Assembly: GCA_948567375.1 (NCBI GenBank) | Contig: OX419755.1 | Coordinates: forward strand, 52,395,001 to 52,459,000 | Reading direction: 5' to 3' | DNA: 64,000 nucleotides | Source: Lunularia cruciata | Taxonomy: Eukaryota > Streptophyta > Marchantiopsida > Lunulariales > Lunulariaceae | Shown: positions 1-10,756 of the stretch, in pieces | How the letters are laid out: the number at the start of each line of letters is the position of its first letter | Numbering within the stretch: position 1 is the stretch's first letter | Made by a program: the position numbers and the translations under genes | The notes under the pieces: model-generated | The model's input: the letters and a program-made list of their open reading frames with translations, nothing else | The model's database searches: none | What the model was told of the DNA's origin: nothing

Positions 1-659
1 TGGCATTCGTAATCAGATGTTGTTCAATGCTCATAATTTCTGAGAATAGATAAAGCAAAGTGCTGTGAAGTAGTGCTCGTCGCTTGAGCTTGATTCCGAG
101 TATCAACTTTGTAATTGTGTTTGTGAGAAATTCAAAGTGCGAGTCAAAGTGTTTGTTGGATGTTGGATTCCACAGCCTTGATCTTCATTCTGTGTGTTTG
201 ATCTTGAGTGAAGTGCAATCGGAGCAATGCCTTGACAGATCTGAGAGGAATTGTAGTGTTGGTAGTATTCTACATTTGTGAGTGCAGTGCGAGGTTGATG
301 TGAAGCAATTTTGATCAAGGAAGTTGTGCCTTCAATGGAGGGGTGGAACACAATTCTACGGCAAAGTCATTTTGCAGTGAAGTGCCATTTTCAAGAGAGC
401 CTGAATCATCACAATCAAGATTGTTTGGAAAGATTTGTTGGAGTTGTGATTAAGGAGTGTTAATTTGTGACAAGATTGAGAATCAATGCTTTTTACTCTC
501 TTTTGGGTGTGGTTTCTACCTAAGAGATTAAAGACGCAACCAAGAAGAACTACATGTTACTGTTTGATTTTGTATTTGACCAATTCTGACTTGTATCTCT
601 GCGGGAACAAACTTTACTTACCCGATTACCGCAAAAGTGATATTTGCCGGATTGTGACA
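1..659 (+). repeat. Element A 5' LTR, 3' portion only
   Basis: Positions 1-659 align almost end to end with 9922-10588. The copy ends attgtgaca just before the primer-binding site. Because the homologous 3' LTR seems to start at 6825, about 3.1 kb of this LTR should lie left of the window. The short frames within it (84-281 and its minus-strand shadow) recur in the 3' LTR but look non-coding. Confidence 0.88.
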
Positions 660-666
660 TGATTTT

Positions 667-684
667 TGGTGCCGCTGCCCGGGA
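667..684 (+). promoter_or_regulatory. Element A primer-binding site (tRNA-Asp-like)
   Basis: Eight bases after the LTR end comes tggtgccgctgcccggga. It starts with TGG, as expected for pairing with a tRNA 3' CCA end, and resembles the tRNA-Asp complement used by many plant Ty3/gypsy elements (TGGCGCCGTTGCCGGGGA) with a few changes. The tRNA assignment is inferred from memory of that motif. Confidence 0.65.
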
Positions 685-747
685 TACAAATCTTGAAAGT
701 AGAAGAATACAAAGCCAAATTCAAAACTAGGTATAAACGCAATATGA

Positions 748-3392
748 ATGTCTGCATCAAGAGAACAATTGGAAGAGAGAGCTTGAAGACAAGCACTGCA
801 ACATGAAGAAGACGAACGTCCGAATGCCCATCCACTGTTGATGAAACTGAACGAGAGGCGTTGGACTTTCAACTCCTTCATGAAGTGCAAGAAGCCCTGC
901 GAGAACTTGACCATAAGAAACACAAAGGCGGTTGGCAAGGCTACTTCGCATCTCCCTCTTTGTTCAAGAAGAAGAAAGACTCGAGTGGCCAAACATATGC
1001 ATTGCGGCCCAGTACACCAACTTCTCCTAGAGCTGTAAAGGAAGTTGCGTCCTTGAAGAACTCTATTTGAGAAAAGACAGCACAAACACTTACGGAAGAA
1101 GAGTGTCAACATCTTCTACAAACAATTCCTTGGTTATCTCAAAGGAATTTTGAAGAACAAATTGGAGGTGTTGATCTTGAATCTTCCACTCGGGTTGAAG
1201 TCAACACACTCATAGCAAAAATTGTCAAAGATGACCCCACCTTGAATTTGATGAATTGGAACCCTTGGGCTGACAACACGGCGTCAATACCAGCCAATCC
1301 TTCAGTTCTGTCAAGTTCAACACTACCTCAGCCAATCCCAGTGCATCAAACAATGACTTTGTTGCCTGTCACCCGACACGCCTATCAGAAGTACAAGGGG
1401 ACAGAACAAGACAAAGATCCTGATGAATTCATCAAAGAATTCGAAGTCATCTCCTTTGCTAACAAGGAGCATGACTTGGCGGATTGATTGAGAATTTTCC
1501 CAAGTTTGCTCCAAAAGAAAGTTTGGAGCTGGTATACCCATGTGACCCAGAAGGGATTTGTACCAGCATACTGGGCAGACTTGAGAAAAAACTTCCTGAA
1601 ACGATTCTGGGAGGTTGATTACGACACGAGTGTCTTTGCGGCACTCAACGATTTAGACCGAGGCAAGAAGGAGAAGTTGAGAGACTACTCTGAGCGGTTC
1701 ATGGCACTCTTGAACCGAGTTCCCAAGCAATTGGGGGTGGTGGATTACTTCAATGCCCAAGCCATTACCTGGTTCCTCGGGGGACTTTCACCAGAGATAT
1801 GAATCTTTGCAAGGGAGAGGAATGTAACTTCCCTTGACAAAGTACTCAAACATGTTGCTCGTTACGAGGCGGCCCACTCTCACTCTGCCGGCAACCGGAG
1901 AAATTGGGAGAAGAAAGGCAAGAAGCCCAGAAGAAGAGCTTCGCATAGCACTTCCCCCTCTTTGGAAGAGTCCTCCACGTCTTCTAGCTCTTCTTTGGAA
2001 TCCAAAGAAGAATCAAAGCCAAGATGAGTCAGAAGACATGGGGGTAAGAAACCAGTGACTCCTCTAGCAAAGAGTGTAAATAAGGCGGATACCAAGTTGG
2101 ATGCCCTCATCAAGGAGTTTTTGGATTTCAAGATCCAGATGATTGGGGCCAAAGATAGAAGGAAGGCCACAACATTTGGGAGATCGAATGTATGGTGCAC
2201 CGCATGTGGCAAATCAGGCCACGCAAATACAAAATGCAATACTTGTAATGCATTCCTGGTGTAGCAAATTGATTGGGTTCCGGGATGGAGCCAAGATGAG
2301 GACAAAGAGGCTGTATACCAAACGCAAGAAGTACAGCCTCAAGCTAGCACATCGTACCAAGGTCCGAGGTTTGGACCAATGGAGTATAACCCCAATGCTC
2401 CTCCACGAAGACCACCGATGAGCAACCAGAATCGCCCTCAGAATGTAGCACCCGGAGCCTGTCATAATTGTGGCTTGATGGGACATTGGTCTCCAAACTG
2501 TCCGGAGCCAAGAAGGCAAATTGGGTATGTTCCCCTGTGTGGAAATTGTAAAGGATCGGGGCATACGGGCAACCAATGTCCTCACCCACCAAACCCAAAG
2601 CCGCCTGTAAAATATGTACAGACCCCCGCTGAGCATGCAACAATTCAGGCAAAGGGAGATACAAATGTAAATTGTATCACGCTTGAGGAGGAGAGACCTC
2701 AAGAAGGGAGTCCGGCCTCGGAAGAAGAATGGCCGGACCTTGAAATTTTGAAGGTTGAGACACACTCCAGTAAGAAGAAACGTGATCCCCAAGAGCTGAG
2801 TACGACCTCGTCGTCTTCTAGAAAGGCAAAGAGACTGCGTTCAAAGGCAATTCTTTCTGCCAAGGAGGAAAAGATCCTTGCAAAAGCCAAAGCTAAATCC
2901 TTGCAGAAAGAACTAAAGGAGGCACTACTCAAGACTCGGGAACTGAGTTTGGAGGAGGAGACAAAGACGAAGTCTCCAGTTTTTCTGACAGACATCCGAT
3001 CCGAAGTAAAGGGTCTGATCCAAGCCGAGGTGGGCCAACCCGAGGAACCTCAGGTTACGGCCACTAGCAATCCCGTCACCATTTTGAAGCATCCCGAAGT
3101 CAAGATGGAACATGGAGAGACTTCAAACCCAAAGGCAAAGACGGTCAAATTGGGAGGAGTACTCCAATATGATATTGTCGCAGATCTGGCAGCCACAAAT
3201 GCCAACATTACATTCAAGCAATTGTGGGAAGATAACAAGCTATACAAGAAGCAGATGAATTCGGCACTCAAGAAGGTAAGATCGATGTCAAAGAAGGACC
3301 TGCATGCTATCTATCGTATTGAACAAGAAGATTTGGGATCTCCCAAGGTAGACGCAGAGATTGCAGGGTGCATGATCACATCAATACCCATT
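748..3392 (+). pseudogene. gag: Element A gag (broken), three CCHC zinc knuckles
   Basis: Gag forms the virus-like particle and binds the element RNA. The likely start is the ATG at 748. A stop and a one-base shift follow soon after, and from about 840 the reading frame continues to the protease, interrupted by in-frame stops near 1068, 1485, 1800, 2022 and 2262. The capsid-like part lies near 1380-1800 (WSWYTHV, LRDYSERF). Three canonical C-x2-C-x4-H-x4-C knuckles are intact at 2196-2237, 2460-2501 and 2538-2579. Three knuckles is more than the single one in families B and C here. A long acidic/lysine-rich linker (about 2690-3300), partly coiled-coil-like, leads into the protease. Gag identity is firm; the exact start is less so. 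Confidence 0.82.
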
Positions 3393-4014
3393 GATTTGGG
3401 GTCTGGTGTGAATGTCATGACCGGAGATACTGCAAATTGACTTGGGTATCATACGTTTGAGCCAACACCCCGAGTGTTGAAATTTGCAGACCAAACCAAG
3501 AGACGGCCTTTGGGCATGCTGTCAAACATAACCACAATCATTGGAGGGGTTCCCTTCAAGTTGAACAACATTGTGTTGCAACCAGTGACAAAGATTGGTT
3601 ACCTTCTGTTGATCGGAAGACCCTGGTTGTACAGTGCCCAAGTTGTGGTGGATTGGCATCAGCAGAAGTTAAGATTCAAGGACATTTTGTCCAAAGATCA
3701 GAAGCTTGTGACTGTGAGTTGGAAAAAAGTTCCCCACCTCAGGGAAACAAGTTCATCAAAAGAAGAGGACGAATCTGAAGACTCATTGTCTTTGTCCTCA
3801 GATGAATCGGAAGACGAAGTCCAAGTTAACTATTTGGAATGCTACGAGGTGGATGTCAAAGATGAAGATCCATATGACCTCGCCTTGGGTGAACCTGACT
3901 TGGAGGAAGGGAGTTTGATGGCAGCTTGCCTCGGGTTAAGCCGAGTAAGCCACGTTGAAGGAGTCATCAACCCCGATGATTGTCAAGATGTTTTATTGAC
4001 TGAAGGAAATATTC
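3393..4014 (+). pseudogene. pro: Element A aspartic protease (broken)
   Basis: Retroviral-type aspartic protease that would cut the Gag-Pol polyprotein. The active-site region at 3393 reads DLGSGVNVM, where related plant elements have DGGS; the catalytic Asp is kept. The distal motif LLIGRPWL follows near 3610. A stop codon interrupts it at 3438-3440, and the frame then continues to an acidic linker (about 3750-3900). Near 4015, at a T-run, the frame shifts into pol. It belongs to the Gag-Pol polyprotein of element A and is non-functional here. Confidence 0.78.
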
Positions 4015-5510
4015 TAAAATTTTTTGAAGGCAGTCACTTTGGAGGAGTTGGTAGGATACACTACACTATTCATAGAATTCCAGGATGTATTTGCCTGGTC
4101 TATTGATCAAATGTTAGGTATTTCACAAGAATTTAGAGAACACCAGATTGATCAGGTTGAAGGTGCAATTCCGGTTTGGCAGCGACAATACCGCCTGAAC
4201 CCGAAGCACTCGCTTTTGGTGAAAGATGAAATCAACAAGTACTTAGGGGCCGGAATCATTTTCCCTGTCTTAAGCAGTGAATGGGTTTCCCTCATTGTCA
4301 TTGTCACAAAGAAGAAAACAAGGAAGATCCAAGTGTGCCAAGACTTCCGGAAGTTGAACGCAGTCACAAGGAAAGATCATCATCCCTCGCCGTTTACCAA
4401 TACAATTTTAGATCAGGTAGCGGGTCATCCTTGTTATAGCTTTCTCGATGGATTTTCAGGGTACAATCAAGTATCCATTCGAGAAGAGGACAGGGATAAA
4501 ACCACATTCACAACCGATTGGGGCACTTTCGCTTACAATCAAATGCCCTTTGGGTTGTGTAATGCTCCCGCTACTTTCCAGCGGATGATGAATTAAATCT
4601 TCAAAGATTTCCTGTGCAAATTTGTGGAAGTCTTCATGGATGATTCTTTTGTGTTTGGGCAAAGAGATGTACATTTAGATTACCTTCGCCAAACTTTTGA
4701 AAGGTGTCATTTTGCCGGCTTGTCATTACACCCGGAGAAATGCTTCTTCGCAATGAAGGAGGGAATTCTTCTGGGGCATTGGGTGTCAAGCCGAGGTATT
4801 GGAGTTGATGTCGAGAAGGTTAAGATAATCACAGCTTTGGAATCCCCAAAGAACATCCGGGAGCTGAGAGCCTTCTTGGGACATGTCGGATACTACAGAC
4901 ACTTTGTGTCAAATTATGCGGTGCTTGCTGCACCACTTACAAAGCTTCTAAAGAAATCCGAAGACTATTTGTGGGAAGCAAATCAAGAAGAAGATTTCCA
5001 AGTGTTGAAGAAGAAGCTGGTTGAAGCACCAGTCATGAGGGCCCCGAATTGGGACGTCCCTTTTCATATATATGTGGACACTTTGTCCATGGCCATCGGA
5101 GTTGTCTTAGGTCAGAAGGACAAAAAGAAGAAGGACTACCCGGTGTATTATGCCAGCCGCCAACTTTCAGTTTCTGAAAAGAACTATTTGACGACTGAAA
5201 GAGAAGCACTCGGAATGGTGTATGCCTACAAGAAATTTTGCCACTATCTGTTGGGATACGAGTTTGTCTTCTATGTTGACCATTACGCATTGCAACATTT
5301 GGTCAAGAAGGCAGATTTATCTGGGTGAATTGCAAGATAGATCTTGTTGTTACAAGAATTCACATATACTGTACAAGTAAGGAAGGGAGCTTTGCATTCG
5401 AATGCGGACTTCTTGTCCAGGTTAGAAACTCAAGACCAAGAGTGGGAAATTGACGATCGGTTCCTTGACGAAGAGTTGTATCAATTATCAGCAATGTGAA
5501 GTACAAGGTA
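4015..5510 (+). pseudogene. pol: Element A reverse transcriptase and RNase H (broken)
   Basis: RT copies the element RNA into DNA and RNase H degrades the template. RT motifs are in order: SEWVSLIVIV, QDFRKLNAVT, FGLCNAPATFQR, then the catalytic FMDD at 4633-4644 and LGHVGYYRHF. RNase H follows, with VDT at about 5074-5082, YASRQLSVSEKNY, TEREAL and the VDHYALQHL block near 5275. Stops lie at 4594-4596, 5326-5328, 5338-5340 and near 5500. All fall within otherwise well-kept sequence, so the decay is by point mutation. Upstream is protease, downstream integrase in the same frame. Confidence 0.88.
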
Positions 5511-5556
5511 TGCAGTAGAATATCACTATCTGCATACTCTCCATTGTCCTGAAGGG

Positions 5557-6774
5557 ATGGACCTAGAGCAGAGGGCAGTCTTTCTCAGGAAAATAGGGCC
5601 ATACCAGCTTAAACACAACATTTTATTTAAGATAGGTGAAGACAAAGTACTTCGGCAATGCTTGGAGTCATACGAAGTGGGAGGAGTGATTGAATCTTTA
5701 CACTCCAAAGCATCGAGAGGACACTATGCTCTAAAGAATATTGTAAAGAAAATTCTTTTGGTAGGGTATTGGTGGCCTACAATGTACAAAGACGTGCATG
5801 CTCATATCCAAAGCTGTGATGCTTGTCAAAGAATGGGGAAGCCGACGGCTGCTTCTCAATGGCCTTTGAGACCAATTTTGCCTTTGGCCCTATTTGAGAA
5901 ATGGGGGATTGATTTTGTGGGTCCTATTCAACCAATGACCCAAGTCACAAGAAAGCAATACATTTTGGTTTGCACTGACTATGCTACCAAGATGGTCGAA
6001 GCTGAAGCAACTAGCAGAGATGATGTAGTAACTATGGCGGAATTTTTCTTTCAAAACATCATCTCTCAATATAGGTGTCCTCTGGAATTGGTCAGTGACC
6101 AAGGAACACACTTTTTGAACTCTGTAATGGAGGCATTAACCAAGTACTTTCAGATTAAACATCGGAAGATGACTCCTTATAACCCAAAAGCAAATGGCTT
6201 AATAGAAAAGGCAAATGGGTTACTTTGCAAAATTTTGAATAAGGTGACTGTCAATTATGCCTATGACTGGGATACAAAATTACCAGCTGCGTTGTGGGCA
6301 TATCGAATGACAGAAAAGATTACAACCAAACAAACTCCATACTTCTTGACATATGGCTTGCATCCCATACTGCCAGTTGAATTTGAAGTATCGACATATC
6401 GTGTTCTTTGTGAAGAACAATTGTCGGAGGAAGAAAGTCAGTTTCTTCGGATTCATCAACTGATTTGGTTAGAAGAGAAAAGAGATGATGCAATTCAAAC
6501 CACAAAAGAAGTACAAGCACAGAGGAAGGTCAGGCATGATAAGCAAATCAAGCCTGTGGCTGTACGTGAAGGAGATTTGGTTTTGTTATATGACAATCGC
6601 CGAATATTTTTTCCAAGCAAGTTGCATTTGAGATGGATGGATCCCTATTGAGTTCTTCATCTTTATGAAAATGGGTCCATGCAGCTTGTAGACTTGGAAG
6701 GTAATCCTTTTGCCACTCGAGTAAACGGGTGGAGAGTTTGGAGATATTGGACCATAGACTTGGAAGTCTCTTAA
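5557..6774 (+). pseudogene. int: Element A integrase (one stop near the C-terminus)
   Basis: Integrase inserts the cDNA into the host genome. The N-terminal HHCC zinc domain ends with CDACQRMG near 5818-5840. The catalytic triad is visible: Asp at 5911 (GIDFVGP), Asp at 6097 (VSDQGTHF) and Glu at 6205 (NGLIEKANG). The frame is open to a TGA at 6649-6651, then continues to a natural-looking end at 6774 (VNGWRVWRYW). No chromodomain is present. About 37 bases separate the end from the polypurine tract. Confidence 0.88.
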
Positions 6775-6810
6775 ACATCCAAGGTCTATGTTCACGGGGA
6801 CGTTCACATT

Positions 6811-6824
6811 TGAGGGAGGGGTTA
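6811..6824 (+). promoter_or_regulatory. Element A polypurine tract
   Basis: The sequence tgagggaggggtta lies shortly after the end of integrase and directly before TGTGGTGCCC. A purine run immediately before a TG is the usual plus-strand primer and marks the start of the 3' LTR. Confidence 0.8.
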
Positions 6825-7201
6825 TGTGGTGCCCACATTTTTTGTTTTTTTTCAAAATAGAGAAGAAGAAGTTTATAGAGAAGTAGGATTGTGCATGTAT
6901 GGCCAAAGAAGGCAAAGAAAAGAGTCTTCGAGATGAAACCCAAAGTAAAGTGACTTCGGGTCATAAGGCAAAGTACTTGGAATGCCTTGTCAGCATACAA
7001 CCCAAAGTAAGGAGTCTTTGTATTGGGGGGAGCTCAACCCGAGGCAAAGTCAATCTAACAACCTTTTGTCGGGGCAAGAAATTCAAGAAGGGATCATTCA
7101 AAACTGGCGGCCCATACGCATGAAGTACGATTGACAATGACAAGTGCATGCAAGAGGTCTTGGTAGAAACTTGAATTGAAGAGAGATGAAGAAAGTGCAA
7201 C

Positions 7202-7210
7202 TCTATAAAA
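7202..7210 (+). promoter_or_regulatory. Candidate TATA box of element A LTR
   Basis: The motif ctataaaaa, about 380 bases into the long LTR, is the best core-promoter candidate. Transcription would start around 7235, placing the LTR reading frame at 7513 about 280 bases into the transcript. Confidence 0.5.
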
Positions 7211-7512
7211 ATTGAGCTCGTGACAAAGCAATGTCGAGCAGTTTTCTTTTGCTGTTGAGAAGTCATCTAGTAGGTGATCGTGGGAAGGGAAATAGAGTTG
7301 AAGACACGTTAGTGTGTAAGGGAGAAGTTGCGAGAGTGAAACCAAGAGACAGTGAGAAAGCATGAGAGGTGGGAGGAGGAAAGAAGAACTCCAAATTCAT
7401 AGTGAGGAATCATGCGATTCAGAGGTTAGATGTAATTGCAAGAATTGAAGTCTCGAGCCGACTTTGGATTACATTCTTGGCATGGAACTAGAATGTTAAT
7501 TTTCCAGGTTTC

Positions 7513-8007
7513 ATGACTGAGATCATTGAGAGCAAGTGTCTCGATGGACCCGAGGAAGAAGGGAAGAGAGGAAATCCGGCTCACTGGACAAAGTCGGATT
7601 GGAGATTAGTACTTGGAAAGGAAGCAAGCACGAAGCAGGGTGCCACGTTCTTGGGGAAGGGAGAGATAGCCAAAGAAACCCAAGAAGTGAGGGATGCATT
7701 CTCGTCAAAGTGGATGAAGAATGGATACAAAGTAAAGAGCTATAAAGATCCTATCAAGAGGGGGATTGTGAGTGCTCTGATGGCAATCCTGAAGCTGGAG
7801 AGAACAACCTACATGATGAAACACCAAGCGGTGTTCTTTCACAAATTGTTTGCAGGAGAACCAATAAATTGGGCGAGGTGCTTCCATGGAAGGACGCGAC
7901 AAATGGTGTGGAATTTGTGGGATAAATCGTCTCCACATTACATCGTGCCGTTTGCAGCACACTTCTACCTAAGGTTGAATTTGCTGAACTCGGCAGAGCA
8001 AACTTGA
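7513..8007 (+). CDS. LTR-internal ORF of element A, 164 aa, unknown
   Basis: This frame starts with ATG and runs 164 residues to a TGA. It sits inside the 3' LTR, about 280 bases after the candidate transcription start. The N-terminal half is charged. The central part contains a run of hydrophobic and aromatic residues (INWARCFHGRTRQMVWNLW, then YIVPFAAHFYLRL) suggesting a folded domain. The layout faintly recalls uncharacterised plant retrotransposon proteins that precede a coiled-coil tail, but I do not recognise the family. It probably was the N-terminal part of a longer protein whose rest lies in another frame at 8004-9794. Function unknown. Confidence 0.5.
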   Translation: MTEIIESKCLDGPEEEGKRGNPAHWTKSDWRLVLGKEASTKQGATFLGKGEIAKETQEVRDAFSSKWMKNGYKVKSYKDPIKRGIVSALMAILKLERTTYMMKHQAVFFHKLFAGEPINWARCFHGRTRQMVWNLWDKSSPHYIVPFAAHFYLRLNLLNSAEQT

Positions 8008-9794
8008 ATGGTGTAGCACTTCTACCCCGACTTAAGAAGAGAAGTCAATGTAGAGGAGCAATAGTACATCCTTCAAATCTGAAGCATAGACAAGTACTAC
8101 AAGAAGACGGGGAAGAATGTGGAGATAGAAGCGAGTACTCCAAAATCAAAGAAGCAAAGTCGGCAGGCCGAAGCCAAAGACAAGACAAAACCTCAAAAGA
8201 CCAGGAGAGGAAACCTGAGGTGAGGAATGGTGGTGATTGAGTTAGAAGACAAAGACTCGGAAGGTGCAAGTCCGAAGACTCGGAATGCAAGGAGGAACCC
8301 AAGCTAACGCTACAAAGTGGAGATACGAGTAGCAATAGCAATGAAGGTGGAGAAATGACGTCGGTGCTAGCTGCTACAAAGGAGGAAGAAGTGTAGGCGG
8401 AGATCAAGGCCGAGGACAACACAAAGTTGGAGGATGAAATACCTGAGGCCAAAGAGAAGAAGTCTGTGATTCAAAGGGGAGTCCGCTCAAGACGTAAGGC
8501 AAAGTGTGAGGCAGGTCCAAGTAAAGTAAAAGAAGAAATGAATGAAAGCTCGGGAAGCAAGGCGTCAGTTCCGATACGAAGACAGCAGAGACAAAGGCAA
8601 GTATTGGGCAAACAAGAAGTGAGAAGGGAGATTGCTACGCAAGAGGAGGTAGTAGCGAGTAATGGAGAAGAGTACCTACGGGACATCGTGTGTCCACTAC
8701 TGGTGAAATTGGAGCACAAGAAGAAGGAAATGCAGTCAACTTGTCTAGAAGTGAAGACTATTTTGTAGGTCTTAGCGAGATTAGAAAAAGAGAACTCGGT
8801 GTTGAAGAAAATCATAACCCGAGGTGAGGAGGAAAGTGAAGTACTGCGAGCGGATGCAGTAGTGAAGACTCAGGTAATTGAAGACTTGAAGAGAGAAGTG
8901 AGATATCGAGAGGAGCTTGTTAAGAAGAGTGACATAGCGAGGGAAAGACAAGTAGCAAAGTATGAGATTTTGAAGCAGCAGTTTGCTGATTCAAGGGTAG
9001 AACTTATCCATGCTATGGCAAGGGTAGCAGCAAAGGAACAAGAGCTTAATAGAGTCATGGAGAGTATAGAAGAGAAGAAGCAACTCTAGCAAAGGGAGTT
9101 AGCAACACGATATAGGGAAGAAGAAAGGTAACGAGAGTTATTTCGTAATCAGGAAGAGAAGGTTGTACAGAAGGAGAAGGAGAAGGAAACGGTGAAAGCC
9201 GAGTTCAAAGTAGAGTTGGCAATGTACAGGGAGGATTGGTTTGCAGATCGAGAGCGAGAAACAAAAATGTGATTGGAGCCATTGAACGAGATTGTCCTCA
9301 AGATGAATGCGATGTTAAGTACAGAGGCCAACGTTCAAATTGAAGAAACGAGGCTACACAAGTTGAAATTGTTGGTGCAAGAGACGAGGCAAAGATAGGC
9401 GAAAGATATAGATTTGAATGTGCTGTTGATAAGTCTCAGGACTCGTGTAGATAGGAAGATATTAGAGGTAGAAGATAATATCACGATTAGATTAGATTTA
9501 GTAAAGTTGGAGATAGACAAACTTCGGAAAGATGTTAGAGCAAAACCCGAAGTAGATGAAGTAGGAGTACAGATGTCTTTGGAGTTACCATCGGACACAT
9601 TGGAGAAGAGTGGGTCGGGAGATAAGGAGTTAGATAAGTTACCCACTAGTGTAATTTCATATCAGGAAAGAGAATTGTTGGATATGGTAGAAGAATTAGA
9701 AGTTGTGAAACCCGAAGACAAAGTAGTAGGAAGTAAATTTACTTTGGGTTTGGGTTTGAAAGCCGATGACGAAGTAGACATTGGATCGGATTAG
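8004..9794 (+). pseudogene. LTR-internal coiled-coil protein remnant of element A
   Basis: One frame holds a long lysine/glutamate-rich sequence interrupted by stops near 8238, 8394, 8766, 9087, 9129, 9270 and 9396 and ending naturally at 9794. Heptad-like stretches are clear around 8770-9090 (LARLEKENSVLKKI, IEDLKREVRYREEL) and 9420-9530. The C-terminus is acidic (DDEVDIGSD). The composition is far from random, and the stops look like secondary damage. It follows the 164-aa ORF and may be its C-terminal half, displaced by frameshifts around 8000-8240. No enzyme motif is seen. A structural or RNA/protein-binding role is conceivable but not shown. Confidence 0.55.
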
Positions 9795-10588
9795 TAATAG
9801 TTTTGAGATATGAAGAGGCAGATATAAAGAGGTGCATTGTCATTTCGGATCTGCAGGTTAGAAGAGTTGTTGTAGAATGGTATAGTTGTTAGAACTGTCG
9901 ATTGCTTCACTACTTAAGAGTGGCATTCGTAATCAGATGTTGTTCAGTGCTCATAATTTCTGAGAATAGATAAAGCAAAGTGCTGTGAAGTAGTGCTTGT
10001 CGCTTGAGCTTGATTCCGAGTATCAACTTTGTTATTGTGTTTGTGAGTGTTTGGAGAAATTCAAAGTGCAAGTCAAAGTGCTTGTTGGATGTTGGATTCT
10101 ACAGCCTTGATCTTCATTCTGTGTGTTTGATCCTGAGTGAAGTGCAATCAGAGCAATGCCTTGATAGATCTGAGAGGAATTGTAGTTTTGGTAGTATTCT
10201 ACATTTGTGAGTGCAGTGTGAGGTTGATGTGAAGCAATTTTGATCGAGGAAGTTGTGCCTTCAGTGGAAGGGTGGAACACAATTCTACGGCAAAGTTGTT
10301 TTGCAATGAAGTGCCATTTTTGGGAGAGCCTGAATCATCACAATCAAGATTGTTTGGAAAGATTTGTTGGAGTTGTGATTAAGGAGTGTTAATTTGTGAC
10401 AAGACTGAGAATCAGTGCTTGTTACTCTCTTTTGGGTGTGGTTTCTACCTGATAGATTAAAGACACAACCAAGAAGAACTACATGTTATTGTTTGACTTC
10501 GTATTTGACCACTTATGACTCGTATCTTTGCGGGAACAAACTTTACTTACCCGATTATCACAAAAGTGATATTTGCCGGGTTGTCACA

Positions 10589-10756
10589 AACTAAAACAGA
10601 TTTGGTTCACAAACTACAAACTCTACTGCTACCGAGTAGATATGACACTCTGTATCTAGATATGCTGGTTTCCCATAGGTCATCCACGACCATTCTATCA
10701 CTAAAACAAGAGCTTGATGGTCAAAGCAATTCAGATTGGTATTACTCTAGGTTATC
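10589..10756. other. Unassigned sequence between element A and solo LTR C0
   Basis: This 168-bp stretch follows the end of element A. It joins 11497-11773 once the solo LTR is removed. No coding or repeat signature is seen. Confidence 0.5.

Larger units (their letters stand above)
1..10588 (+). mobile_element. Element A: Ty3/gypsy (non-chromovirus) LTR retrotransposon, 5' end cut by window
   Basis: The window opens inside the 5' LTR. Then follow primer-binding site, Gag, protease, RT, RNase H, integrase, polypurine tract and a long 3' LTR, all on the plus strand. The order PR-RT-RH-IN is that of Ty3/gypsy (Metaviridae). The RT active-site motif is FMDD and I see no chromodomain after integrase, so a Tat/Athila-type lineage is inferred, not proven. 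Gag-protease runs in one frame to about 4015 and pol in another, with several stop codons, so the copy is dead. The two LTR 3' portions that can be compared (659 bp) differ at roughly 35-40 positions by eye, mostly transitions, plus one 9-bp indel, so the insertion is not recent. The left target duplication lies outside the window. Confidence 0.9.
6825..10588 (+). repeat. Element A 3' LTR, about 3.76 kb, contains coding sequence
   Basis: The LTR starts TGTG after the polypurine tract and ends CACA at 10588, giving a short terminal inverted repeat. Its last 667 bases match the 5' LTR fragment at 1-659. A TATA-like box sits about 380 bases in. Downstream of it lies a decayed coding region (7513-9794) and then a non-coding part (9795-10588). 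An alternative is that the LTR is only the last part, from about 9922, and the coding region is an extra 3' gene; the polypurine tract and TATA position argue against that. Confidence 0.75.

Noticed and set aside
84-281. 65-aa frame at the left end, repeated at 10004-10210
   Set aside because: It lies in the non-coding end of the element A LTR, has no domain, and its recurrence is explained by the LTR repeat.
6825-9921. Element A coding region as an env-like gene located between integrase and a short 3' LTR
   Set aside because: Not fully excluded, but the polypurine tract followed by TGTG at 6825 and the TATA box at 7202 favour an LTR start there. No signal peptide or membrane segment typical of Env is seen.
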